Shown here: positions 9,205 to 17,039 of the stretch, piece after piece
Layout: the number at the start of each line of letters is the position of its first letter
Position numbering within the stretch: the stretch's first letter is position 1
Assembly: GCA_964420035.1 (NCBI GenBank)
Contig: CAYQQR010000018.1
Span: forward strand, 1 to 64,000
Direction: 5' to 3'
Origin: CAYQQR01 sp964420035
GTDB lineage: Bacteria; Bacteroidota; Bacteroidia; Bacteroidales; SM23-62
Length of the DNA stretch: 64,000 nucleotides
Notes under the pieces: model-generated
What the model saw: only the letters and a program-made list of their open reading frames with translations
What the model was told of the DNA's origin: nothing
Database searches by the model: none
Program-made: the position numbers and the translations under genes

Positions 9205-10314
9205 TTATACAAACGCCACATCCCCATCCCCGTCATAGATCCTGACCGACGGGGGGTCCGGGAGTTCTTCGATCAGTTTCTTTGTTGCATAATAGTTTCT
9301 CACCATGTTTTTCCTGAACAGGTAGCGCCAGCGGAACCGGGCCATCGCGGAGGCCAGGTCCCGGTGAAAAGTTGTGAATATATTCAGGCGCTGGTGTAAC
9401 ATGATGGAATAGATGATATCGTCCACCTCCGGCGCAAAGTCTGCAGGGAAAAAACCATAAGGCATGGTGAGCTTTCTGTCAACGCGGGTCAACCATAATA
9501 CCGCCTTGAGTTCATTCTCCTTGTATACTTTCATAAGGTAATTGGCAAACCGCTTCTTTGCAGCACTGAAAAAATATTTCCGGCTCAGATCGGATGCCAC
9601 AGGTTGTTCAACGATCCAGGGATAATGAAGGATCCAATTGATATCTTTTTCATCCCTGCCCGAAAAAGAATCCTTCATATAGGGCCGGGCAAAGTCCATG
9701 GCTTCCCTGTCGAAACTGCTTAACCAGATCACCCGGTACCGGCTCAAATTGAAGAAGGGACGTATTACCAGGATCCCGATGTCATGAAAAAAATTGAGGA
9801 TCAGGTCTGACAACCACCAAACTGGCTTCAGCAAACGTAATATCATAGATTTGGGCGGCAGGAGTGTGGCAAGATCAAAGCGCAGGTAGGTGCGCGATCC
9901 GAACTGTCGGTGATAGAGTTTAAATTCCCCTGTCTTATCATAAACTGCTTTAGACTCAGGGGCATAGTTGGTAAATATCAATCTTCCTTCCCAGTGTTTC
10001 AAGGCTTCCCTGAACAATCCGGTGGCATAGCCACTTCGCCGTTTGTCGGGCCGCACCCAATTCCCGCTCAACCATCCCATGGCAGGACCTTCCCGGTCTT
10101 TCCCGGGCCGGTCGGGCATAATGCACCGGTAGGCGATCAGCTCATTGTCCAGGTACCCGAGCAGGCAGACAATGTCGTTCTCCCTACTCCTGGGTGAAGC
10201 CAGATAGGACAGGGCTCGCTGCGGACTCACGGGCCAGTGGGGCAGTTTTCTGAATTCAGCTGTTTGGGTGAATTCAACCAGTTCGCTCGCATTTAAACTC
10301 TTGATCCTGAACAT
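9205..10314 (-). CDS. GNAT-like N-acyltransferase
   Basis: The 369-residue protein has a GNAT-type fold in its first half. The segment WVRPDKRRSGYATGLFREAL is the acetyl-CoA-binding motif A (R/Q-x-x-G-x-A/G), followed by IFTNYAPESKAVYDKTGEFKLY. The second half (about 190-369) is not recognised. I start at the ATG at 10314; the upstream frame only translates a repetitive intergenic stretch. It lies between ftsE and a polysaccharide deacetylase, so cell-envelope glycan or lipid acylation is a reasonable inference, but the acceptor is unknown. Confidence 0.65.
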   Translation of the reverse strand: MFRIKSLNASELVEFTQTAEFRKLPHWPVSPQRALSYLASPRSRENDIVCLLGYLDNELIAYRCIMPDRPGKDREGPAMGWLSGNWVRPDKRRSGYATGLFREALKHWEGRLIFTNYAPESKAVYDKTGEFKLYHRQFGSRTYLRFDLATLLPPKSMILRLLKPVWWLSDLILNFFHDIGILVIRPFFNLSRYRVIWLSSFDREAMDFARPYMKDSFSGRDEKDINWILHYPWIVEQPVASDLSRKYFFSAAKKRFANYLMKVYKENELKAVLWLTRVDRKLTMPYGFFPADFAPEVDDIIYSIMLHQRLNIFTTFHRDLASAMARFRWRYLFRKNMVRNYYATKKLIEELPDPPSVRIYDGDGDVAFV

Positions 10315-10320
10315 AATAAT

Positions 10321-10433
10321 TTGTTTTCCGCTACGCTGTTTTTCCGCCTTCGGCTGCTTCTCGCTGCGCTGTTTCTCGGCTTCGCCTGTCACTCGCTGCG
10401 CTGTTTCTCGCTTCGCTTCGCTCGCCGTGGCTC
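10321..10433. repeat. GC-rich tandem repeat (CTCGCTGCGCTG words)
   Basis: About six units of 14-17 bases built around TTTCTCGCTGCGCTG and TCGGCTTCGCCTG fill the gap upstream of the GNAT-like gene. The reverse-complement word ACAGGCGAAGCCGAG recurs at about 31914-31928, and GCGCAGCGAG at 9193-9202. This is an interspersed intergenic repeat of unknown function. Confidence 0.6.
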
Positions 10434-11363
10434 TTATACTCTTTTAATTATATTGCTGCCCGCTATACTCCTCAATAATGCCTTCATTCTTTGATGCAGC
10501 ATGATGCCCCTCATTCCTGTCGAATAGTTTTCGACGGGGATACGCTGGAAATTGAGCGGGATGCTATCCCTTTTCAGTCCGGCAGTTCCAAATGTAAGCA
10601 CTTCACCGCCCAAAGCCGCGTATAATTGATCAAAAAAGTCCTTTCCGATCTTCCAGTCCGTAAAAGGAAAAGCAAAGCAGGGAATGGCGGAACCGGTCCA
10701 TTCCATTACGGTCCTTGTACTTTCCACCGCCTGTTGTATTTGTTCTTCAGGAGACAGATCGGGAAAATAATGATGATCCACCCCGTGACCGCCGAAAATA
10801 AAACCGTCGTTTACCATCTCCCCTATCTGATCCCTGGTTAAATAGGGTTGTACTTTTTTCAGATAGTCTTTAAAATCTAATCCAATGATCCCGGCAACGC
10901 GGTCCAGGTAATGCCGGTGCGTGGACGGGGTTTTCAGGATGCTTCGGGGAACCCGCTGACCGGGATACAGGTCATCGTAAACCTGGTGCATCTTCGTCCA
11001 GATCTCCCGCGGGTATTTCTTCTTCTTCAATTCTTCCACCAGGATGGATGCCTTGTACCTGTAGAAAATATCTTTGTTATCGATAAAAGCCGGATTGAGG
11101 AAAAGCAAGGGGCGAATACCTTTTTTAAGGAATATGGGGCGCATGACCGTATAGACTTCCGATAAGCCATCATCCACCGTTACGAGGAAACCGTTTCTTT
11201 TGCCCTTATACAGGTCTCCAACATCCAAAAGAGGGTAATGAGAACGAAAATAATCCAAATCCTCCTCAAATTGCCTCTTTGTACGCGGACCATACAAATG
11301 CCGGATATGAGGCGGGACTTCATCCGCCACCAGGTGATATACCGGTATAACAGGGATTTTCAT
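10434..11363 (-). CDS. polysaccharide deacetylase family protein (NodB fold)
   Basis: The 309-residue protein carries the NodB-homology motifs of carbohydrate esterase family 4: TVDDG (about residues 62-66; catalytic base and metal Asp) and HGVDH (about 192-196; metal His pair). The CE4 family removes N- or O-acetyl groups from chitin, peptidoglycan or exopolysaccharide using a divalent metal. There is no clear signal peptide, so it may act in the cytoplasm or on a lipid-linked glycan. I start at the ATG at 11363, where family similarity begins. Its neighbours are a FemAB-like and a GNAT-like transferase. Confidence 0.82.
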   Translation of the reverse strand: MKIPVIPVYHLVADEVPPHIRHLYGPRTKRQFEEDLDYFRSHYPLLDVGDLYKGKRNGFLVTVDDGLSEVYTVMRPIFLKKGIRPLLFLNPAFIDNKDIFYRYKASILVEELKKKKYPREIWTKMHQVYDDLYPGQRVPRSILKTPSTHRHYLDRVAGIIGLDFKDYLKKVQPYLTRDQIGEMVNDGFIFGGHGVDHHYFPDLSPEEQIQQAVESTRTVMEWTGSAIPCFAFPFTDWKIGKDFFDQLYAALGGEVLTFGTAGLKRDSIPLNFQRIPVENYSTGMRGIMLHQRMKALLRSIAGSNIIKRV

Positions 11364-11394
11364 GGTTTGAAGATAAAATATAATCGCGGATTGC

Positions 11395-11414
11395 GCCTGC
11401 CAGCCTACAGGCAG
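11395..11414. repeat. 20-base palindromic insert in a heptad array
   Basis: GCCTGCCAGCCTACAGGCAG, with CCTGCC/GGCAGG arms once the next G is included, separates the heptad GGATTGC (11388-11394) from GGATCGC (11415-11421). The same arrangement recurs at 24774, 27444, 49164 and 49191. Confidence 0.65.
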
Positions 11415-11452
11415 GGATCGCGGATTCACACGCACACTCCTAACCCACACCC

Positions 11453-11494
11453 AATCAGCAATTCGTAGTTCGCAATTCGCAATCCGTAATTATT
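11453..11494. repeat. heptad array at a stop codon
   Basis: Six consecutive 7-base units in exact register, variants of AATTCGC/AATCCGT and ending in AATTATT. The TTA inside the last unit is the TAA stop codon of the minus-strand FemAB-like gene. The unit AATTATT plays the same part for the sulfatase at 27481. Confidence 0.75.
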
Positions 11495-12380
11495 TAAATG
11501 GCCACGGCAGCCGATTGATCCGGAGGTGGGGATAGGGTTCCGGTCTTGCCCCGAATCCTTTAAAAAACCTTGCCACACCGGGCACATCCGATCCTTCAAA
11601 ATCCAGGACACTTTCTTCTTCATGATCCTGATCCAGGAATTTGCCCAGCAGGTAAAACATGGCCCGCTTGTCTTTTCCCTCCTTGTTGCTTGCCGAAACC
11701 AGGTAATAATAACGCTTCAGATATTTTAAAAAAAACACGACAGACAACAGATCTCCTTTCCGGTTCCGCGTACCCCAGCACATGCCCATTTCTTTCTCAT
11801 ACACGGATACAAGAAGTTCTTGCAACAACCTGTAGTGTTTTTGCTTCAGGAATACGATCTCGTTCTTGCTTTTAAAAGAGACCACTGTACTGATATCCAA
11901 ATTTGTATCCAGGTGGAGATCGTTCTTACGGGATCTTTGGATGTTTCGCCTGGTATTTTCATTTATCTTATCAAACCAGGATCCTTTACCCTTCAGATCC
12001 AGAACGTAATTCTTCCTCATTTTGTAAGGAAGATTTGCAAGGTAATCTTCGGTACCGTTCAGCAGGGACAGTTCCACCAGCCGGTAAGCGGCAGGGATTT
12101 TGTGGATCATATCTTCAAGCCGGCTTAATGCATTTTCACCGGAGGCAAAAGGACCCGTTTGTTGCGAAAAAAGAGGCCGGACCACTGCCCGGAAGCCCCC
12201 GCGCCTGGATTTGGGAAGGGGGAGCACCATTTCATGGTCTCCCAGGATCATGGCATCCCAACCGGGACTGGTACGGTCGAGGTACCAGCTGAGCGCGTAG
12301 ATACGCGGGCCGGTGCTTTCGCGGATGCACCGGTCCCATTTTTCCCTGTCGATCTCTTTATTCCTGAGGTACCTGATCAT
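11490..12380 (-). CDS. FemAB-like/GNAT-fold acyltransferase
   Basis: The 296-residue protein resembles the FemAB/CelD-type GNAT superfamily that transfers aminoacyl or acyl groups onto cell-wall or exopolysaccharide precursors. Supporting segments are the basic NENTRRNIQRSRKN stretch (about 135-150), typical of these proteins, and DFEGSDVPGVARFFKGFGA near the C terminus, the usual FemAB-like ending. It starts with an ATG at 12380, overlapping the upstream deacetylase by 23 bases, which argues for translational coupling. The acceptor is unknown. Confidence 0.65.
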   Translation of the reverse strand: MIRYLRNKEIDREKWDRCIRESTGPRIYALSWYLDRTSPGWDAMILGDHEMVLPLPKSRRGGFRAVVRPLFSQQTGPFASGENALSRLEDMIHKIPAAYRLVELSLLNGTEDYLANLPYKMRKNYVLDLKGKGSWFDKINENTRRNIQRSRKNDLHLDTNLDISTVVSFKSKNEIVFLKQKHYRLLQELLVSVYEKEMGMCWGTRNRKGDLLSVVFFLKYLKRYYYLVSASNKEGKDKRAMFYLLGKFLDQDHEEESVLDFEGSDVPGVARFFKGFGARPEPYPHLRINRLPWPFK

Positions 12381-13656
12381 GAGCGGCTTTTTGTATCATT
12401 TCGATCCATACATCCCTCCATCCCTTCCATTTACCGTAATCCGACAGCGCATCATTATGAATGACGGGTATGAAATAACCCCCGTGCTTTCTTATCATGT
12501 TCATCCACGATTCCAGATATTCCGGGGCCTCACCGGCATCCAGCCTTAAATGATCCCGCAGGCCAATATCCATAATGCTGAAGGGAAAGATCCTGAGACC
12601 GGTGGTTTTCTCCTTTCCCAGCAGGTAAAATTCAAAAGGTACCGAGGTTCCGGCCCGGAAGCCGGGATGGGTCGAATATCCCATGCTATAATCTTCATGC
12701 AGTTCTTCAAACAAAAACATATTATAGGTCGCGGGTACATTAAAGCGCAGAAAATGCTGCCGGGAACGTTCGGCGGGCCGGCCGGTAAGGTGCTTGAATC
12801 TCCGCAGTTCCTTACGGAATATAAAAGGGTCATCCATCGAACTGTAGGAAGGATGCAGGCCCAGCATGCTTTTAGCTGACAGCTTCTTCATCAGTTGTTG
12901 AAAACGCTTGCTGGCTACGCGGGCCGAGGGATTATATCTGCCTTTCGACTGCATTAATACAAATATCCGGAATTCCGGGGTCATCCCTGGATGGCCATCC
13001 AGGACAAGGTCATAGGTATCGAAGGGATCGAATTTACCAAAGGAACGAAATACGGTTTTGAACGATCCCCGGAATATATGTTTGAGTCTGCGACCGTTGT
13101 TCCTTATTAAACCGTTGGCTTTGAACAGATAGGGGAGATCAACATCCATGGTCGGTATGAAGCGCATCCTTCGTTCCGGCACCTGGAAATCGGGGTAGTG
13201 TTCTTTCAGAAAATCAAAAAGGGCTGTTACCCAGATATCTATGACCGGCTGGTCGAGGAAACCGGAACGGCAGGCCAGGCTTGCCGTGGCGGGAAACCTG
13301 CCGTGTGCATCCCTTTCGGTGATGATGTACTCTTCATAGCGGCTTACCAGGTAAAAGGCTGCTGCAAAGAGATCGAAGGGCCAGGCCCCTTCCGTATAGT
13401 AAAAAACGGGCATTCCGTTCCACTCCATGACTTCGATATCCTGGTGGGTTATGCCTCCTTCATTCAATAATCCGGCAGGAAGAATCTGTATTCCACCCTG
13501 CAGGTTCTCCCATGAATAATTCAGTTTAGCACCTTCATACTGGTTATACTCCTGCAGGTCATTGGTCAGAATAAACTCTTTTCTGCCAATCGTACGGATC
13601 ATAAGGTTGGATATGTATTGCAGCCGGGGTGATATTTTCTTGGCATATATCAGCAT
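12358..13656 (-). CDS. polysaccharide deacetylase-like protein (DUF7033 type)
   Basis: The 432-residue protein resembles Bacteroidota proteins in which an N-terminal DUF7033-type domain precedes a divergent NodB deacetylase domain. FIPTMDVDLPY (about 165-175) stands where the catalytic Asp motif should be, and LGLHPSYSS (about 270) where the metal His motif should be. The change from DDG to DVD means activity is not certain. The ATG at 13656 lies 10 bases after the mutS2 stop; a longer frame overlapping mutS2 is possible but unlikely. It probably works with the following FemAB-like protein on an envelope glycan. Confidence 0.7.
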   Translation of the reverse strand: MLIYAKKISPRLQYISNLMIRTIGRKEFILTNDLQEYNQYEGAKLNYSWENLQGGIQILPAGLLNEGGITHQDIEVMEWNGMPVFYYTEGAWPFDLFAAAFYLVSRYEEYIITERDAHGRFPATASLACRSGFLDQPVIDIWVTALFDFLKEHYPDFQVPERRMRFIPTMDVDLPYLFKANGLIRNNGRRLKHIFRGSFKTVFRSFGKFDPFDTYDLVLDGHPGMTPEFRIFVLMQSKGRYNPSARVASKRFQQLMKKLSAKSMLGLHPSYSSMDDPFIFRKELRRFKHLTGRPAERSRQHFLRFNVPATYNMFLFEELHEDYSMGYSTHPGFRAGTSVPFEFYLLGKEKTTGLRIFPFSIMDIGLRDHLRLDAGEAPEYLESWMNMIRKHGGYFIPVIHNDALSDYGKWKGWRDVWIEMIQKAAHDQVPQE

Positions 13657-13666
13657 GAAGACCTTT

Positions 13667-16162
13667 TTATAAATCCAGTTTAACCAGGGTGACTCCTGTC
13701 CCGCCCTGTTGTATATGTTCATCCCGGTAGTTGCTCACAATGTCAACTGATTGAAGATAATCGCGGATCACCTGCCGGAGTATCCCGTCACCTTTCCCGT
13801 GTAATATACGAAGTTTCGCGACATTCACCACCACGGCTTCATCTATGAAGTCCGCGACTTCCTGCATTGCCTCCCCTGCTCTTTTACCTCTGACATCTAT
13901 TTCGGGCCTGAATTTCAATTTTCTCTTTCCCGGGTCCCAGTCGCCATAAGAACCCCTGGCGGCGGAACCGGAAACATTTTCCGGACCGGCAGTACCCACG
14001 GGGACCAGATCCTTCAAAGGCATGATGGTCACCATGCTGCCCAGGCGGACGCGGGCCCTGTCGTTTAATATCTCCAGGACTTCGCCTGCCGCAGACCGGC
14101 CCTTGATGTTAACCCAACTTCCTTCCTCCAGCTTTGGAGGGACTACTTTCTTTTTATCGGCGGGCTTGCCACGAGGTTCCTCACCGCGGGACCTTTTGAT
14201 CTTCTCCTGTTTCTTCTTTTGATTCCTGACCTTTTCCAGTTTGCTGTTGACCAGCTTCGATGAACCGGTCTTGTCCCGTACTTCCCGCGAGAGGTTTTCC
14301 AGTTTTTTCCGCGCAGCGCGCGTTCTTTCTTTCTCTGCCCGGGCCTCCCGTATCTCCCGGATGGTATTTTCGATACGCCTGTTGACACCGGAAAGCATAT
14401 TATCGGCCTCGCTCCTGGCCTTTTCAAGGATCTCCCTTTTTTGCTTATCAAGTTTTTCCAATTCCTTGCTATATTGTTCCAGCACTTCGTCCAGTTTCTT
14501 CTCTGCCTGACGGATACGCTTTCTTTTGTTCTCCCAGTATCTTTTGTCGCGTGCTATATCTTTCAGGTGTTTGTCAAATCCCACCTGCTCCTCCCCTACC
14601 AGGGATTCGGCTTTTTTAAGGATGTCTTCCGGCAGACCGATCTTTCGTGCGATCTCAAAGGCAAATGAGCTTCCGGGTTTACCGATCTCCAAACGAAACA
14701 TAGGTTCCAGCTTGTTGTGATCAAACAACATGGCCCCGTTTTGTATGCCAGGCGTTGAAGATGCAAAGTGCTTGAGATTGGTATAATGGGTGGTGACCAC
14801 TCCGCAGGTGCCGGAATGATTCAGGGAGGCAAGAATACTTTCTGCAATGGCCCCTCCAAGCATGGGTTCCGTTCCGGTACCGAATTCATCGATAAGCACC
14901 AGACTGTTCTTTCCTGCATTTTTGAGGAAGCACTTCATGTTCAACAGTCTTGAGCTGTATGTGCTCAGATCGTTTTCAATGGATTGCTCATCCCCCATAT
15001 CCATATAGATGTCCTGGAAAATTCCCATTTGGGAACGTTCATCCATGGAAACGAGGCACCCGCATTGCATCATGTACTGGAGGAGTCCGACCGTCTGAAG
15101 ACAAACGGATTTTCCGCCTGCATTCGGACCGGAGATAACCAGCATCCTTTGTTCCCGGTTCAGGATCATGTCCATGGAAACCACCGTCCGGTCTTCCTTT
15201 TTGAAGGCCAGGAAAAGTAAAGGATGAAAGGCATTCTGCCAATCCATTTCCGGAGCCTTCAGTAGTTCCGGTCTTGCTGCATTGATGCTCAGTGCAAAAC
15301 GGGCCTTGGCCCTTAGCAGGTCGAGGGTGCCGAACAGGGCTGCCGACTCGTTCAATTCGGGCGTATAGGGACGAATGACTTTGGTTACTTCCAACAGTAT
15401 TTTCGTAATCTCCCTTTTCTCGGCATACTCCAGTTCCCTTAGCTCATTATTGATATCAACAACCTCCTGGGGCTCAATAAAGGAGGTCTTACCGGTGGCT
15501 GACTCATCGTGAATGATTCCCGCGACACGGCGTTTGTTTATTGCAGGAACCGGCACGACAGGTCGCCCGTTGCGCAAGGCAACCCGGGCCTCGCTGTCAA
15601 TCAGGTCGTCACCGCGCAAAACCCTGACAATCCTTTCCATGCGGCTGTTTACCTCCGATTGTTTGGTGGTCATGGTCTTACGTATACGCTTAAGCTCAGG
15701 CGAAGCACTGTTCTTTACCTGATTGTTCCGGTCCAGTATAAGGTCGATACGGTCGGTTATGGCCGGATAGAATTTTATGCCCGCGATGATACCGGAGAGC
15801 TTCGGGTACAGTTCACGCTCATCTTTTCTGAAGAAGCGGACCACGGATTTAAGTGCGGAGAGGGAACTACGGAAGGAAGCCAGTTCTTCAACGCTCAAAA
15901 AGCTTCCCTCGGGCTGTACGCGTTTTAGCGCCGGACGATAATCTTCAAATGGATCGGAAGGAAAAATACGCTCTGAAAGCAGGATGAGCCTGAATTCTTC
16001 CGTCGGCTGCAACTCCTTCGAAATGGCATCATAATCTGTAAGAAAACGAATTTCTTCCACTGCATCTGCACCTGCAGTAGAGTCACATTGATCACGGATC
16101 AGTTCCCGTATCCGGTCGAAGCCGATCTTCTCCTCGAAATTTGGCGGGTAAGTATGAGCCAT
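13667..16162 (-). CDS. mutS2: endonuclease MutS2
   Basis: The 831-residue protein has MutS-type core and clamp regions, an ABC-type ATPase (Walker A GPNAGGKS about 345-352; DEFGTGTEP Walker B), a long charged coiled coil (about 520-650) and a C-terminal Smr nuclease domain (DVRGKRAGEA and HGKGDGIL). MutS2 is not a mismatch-repair protein; family members suppress recombination and rescue or split stalled ribosomes. I use the ATG at 16162. The longer start would be a TTG. A TATCTTTG box ends only about 7 bases before this ATG. It heads the envelope gene run. Confidence 0.93.
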   Translation of the reverse strand: MAHTYPPNFEEKIGFDRIRELIRDQCDSTAGADAVEEIRFLTDYDAISKELQPTEEFRLILLSERIFPSDPFEDYRPALKRVQPEGSFLSVEELASFRSSLSALKSVVRFFRKDERELYPKLSGIIAGIKFYPAITDRIDLILDRNNQVKNSASPELKRIRKTMTTKQSEVNSRMERIVRVLRGDDLIDSEARVALRNGRPVVPVPAINKRRVAGIIHDESATGKTSFIEPQEVVDINNELRELEYAEKREITKILLEVTKVIRPYTPELNESAALFGTLDLLRAKARFALSINAARPELLKAPEMDWQNAFHPLLFLAFKKEDRTVVSMDMILNREQRMLVISGPNAGGKSVCLQTVGLLQYMMQCGCLVSMDERSQMGIFQDIYMDMGDEQSIENDLSTYSSRLLNMKCFLKNAGKNSLVLIDEFGTGTEPMLGGAIAESILASLNHSGTCGVVTTHYTNLKHFASSTPGIQNGAMLFDHNKLEPMFRLEIGKPGSSFAFEIARKIGLPEDILKKAESLVGEEQVGFDKHLKDIARDKRYWENKRKRIRQAEKKLDEVLEQYSKELEKLDKQKREILEKARSEADNMLSGVNRRIENTIREIREARAEKERTRAARKKLENLSREVRDKTGSSKLVNSKLEKVRNQKKKQEKIKRSRGEEPRGKPADKKKVVPPKLEEGSWVNIKGRSAAGEVLEILNDRARVRLGSMVTIMPLKDLVPVGTAGPENVSGSAARGSYGDWDPGKRKLKFRPEIDVRGKRAGEAMQEVADFIDEAVVVNVAKLRILHGKGDGILRQVIRDYLQSVDIVSNYRDEHIQQGGTGVTLVKLDL

Positions 16163-16168
16163 TAACTT

Positions 16169-16176
16169 CAAAGATA
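16169..16176 (-). promoter_or_regulatory. candidate -7 box immediately before mutS2
   Basis: TATCTTTG on the minus strand matches TAnnTTTG exactly. If it is used, transcription would start within a few bases of the mutS2 ATG, giving an almost leaderless message. No good -33 box is visible. Confidence 0.35.
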
Positions 16177-16208
16177 ATCAATAACAAGCTTACGCTTGAA
16201 ATTCGAAT

Positions 16209-16910
16209 TTATTTGTTTTTCTTCCAGAAAAACAAAATGCCTGCCCAGATAACGAGGAGGCCGGTGATGAAGATGATCCAGGGGAAACGATCGGGAATAT
16301 AGTTGATGGCCAGGTCGTGCAGTTCTTTGCCGGGCAGGGTCCATATCTCAGGAAAATCGTAATTGGACAGGATGTAGGAAGAATAATCCCAGGTAAATCC
16401 AACGACCAGGACAACCGAACCCAGTATCAGCAGCAACCAGGACAATCCGGGCATACGAACCCCGCCGTGTTTCCGGTCCAGGTACACGATCAGCAAGGCA
16501 AACAAGATCATGGTGAGGGAAACGATAATCGGGGAGATCACCGGTCCGACCCAGGTTACCGGGATCATAAAAAGAATATCCCAGGTCATGAGGGATTCCG
16601 GCCAGTTCAGGAGAACCTTCAGAAATACATAATAGAATAGGTCCCATACGGCAAAACAATACAGGAACCAGCCAAAGCGCGTTGAGAAATTTCGCCCCGT
16701 TATAATGCCCACGGACAAAAGTATAATAAGAGTTGAAGTTTCACGAAAGACCTCGGTCAGAACCAGGTGGGGCTCCATGGGAGCCAGGGGAAACTGAAAT
16801 CCCTGGGGATAAAGCATCTCCCGTAAATACACCACCACCGAGGTTTCCATGAAGGCAAAGGAAATGCTGAAGATGGTCAGCCATACAAATTGTCTTCGAA
16901 TTTTGGACAT
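16209..16910 (-). CDS. integral membrane protein of unknown function
   Basis: The 233-residue protein has about six hydrophobic segments (near residues 10-30, 58-75, 82-100, 118-143, 155-178 and 208-227) and ends in a basic tail. I do not recognise the family. An amphipathic stretch (ELHDLAINYIPDRFPW) precedes the last helix. It starts with an ATG at 16910. It is on the same strand as mutS2 and 46 bases upstream of it; a separate promoter box precedes mutS2. Confidence 0.7.
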   Translation of the reverse strand: MSKIRRQFVWLTIFSISFAFMETSVVVYLREMLYPQGFQFPLAPMEPHLVLTEVFRETSTLIILLSVGIITGRNFSTRFGWFLYCFAVWDLFYYVFLKVLLNWPESLMTWDILFMIPVTWVGPVISPIIVSLTMILFALLIVYLDRKHGGVRMPGLSWLLLILGSVVLVVGFTWDYSSYILSNYDFPEIWTLPGKELHDLAINYIPDRFPWIIFITGLLVIWAGILFFWKKNK

Positions 16911-16947
16911 ATTAATAATTCATTTCACCTCTCCGCCCATTCTCAGA

Positions 16948-16987
16948 AGGTTCCTTGGTTCCCTGCCGGCAGGGAACCAAGGAACCT
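16948..16987. repeat. perfect 40-bp palindrome
   Basis: The 20-base left arm (AGGTTCCTTGGTTCCCTGCC) is the exact reverse complement of the right arm, with no loop. The arms are octameric GGTTCC repeats and the centre is the CCTGCCGGCAGG core shared with the palindromic inserts elsewhere in the window. It lies between oligopeptidase B and the membrane protein, both on the minus strand. It could form a cruciform or a strong hairpin in RNA; there is no U-tract. Confidence 0.85.
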
Positions 16988-17039
16988 CAATTAGACAAGA
17001 TTGGGTAGTTAGTCATTTATTCAATAAATCGCATGATAA

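Noticed and set aside
11395..11414. Palindromic inserts as ordinary rho-independent terminators
   Set aside because: No U-tract follows on either strand at any of the copies, and several lie inside operons.
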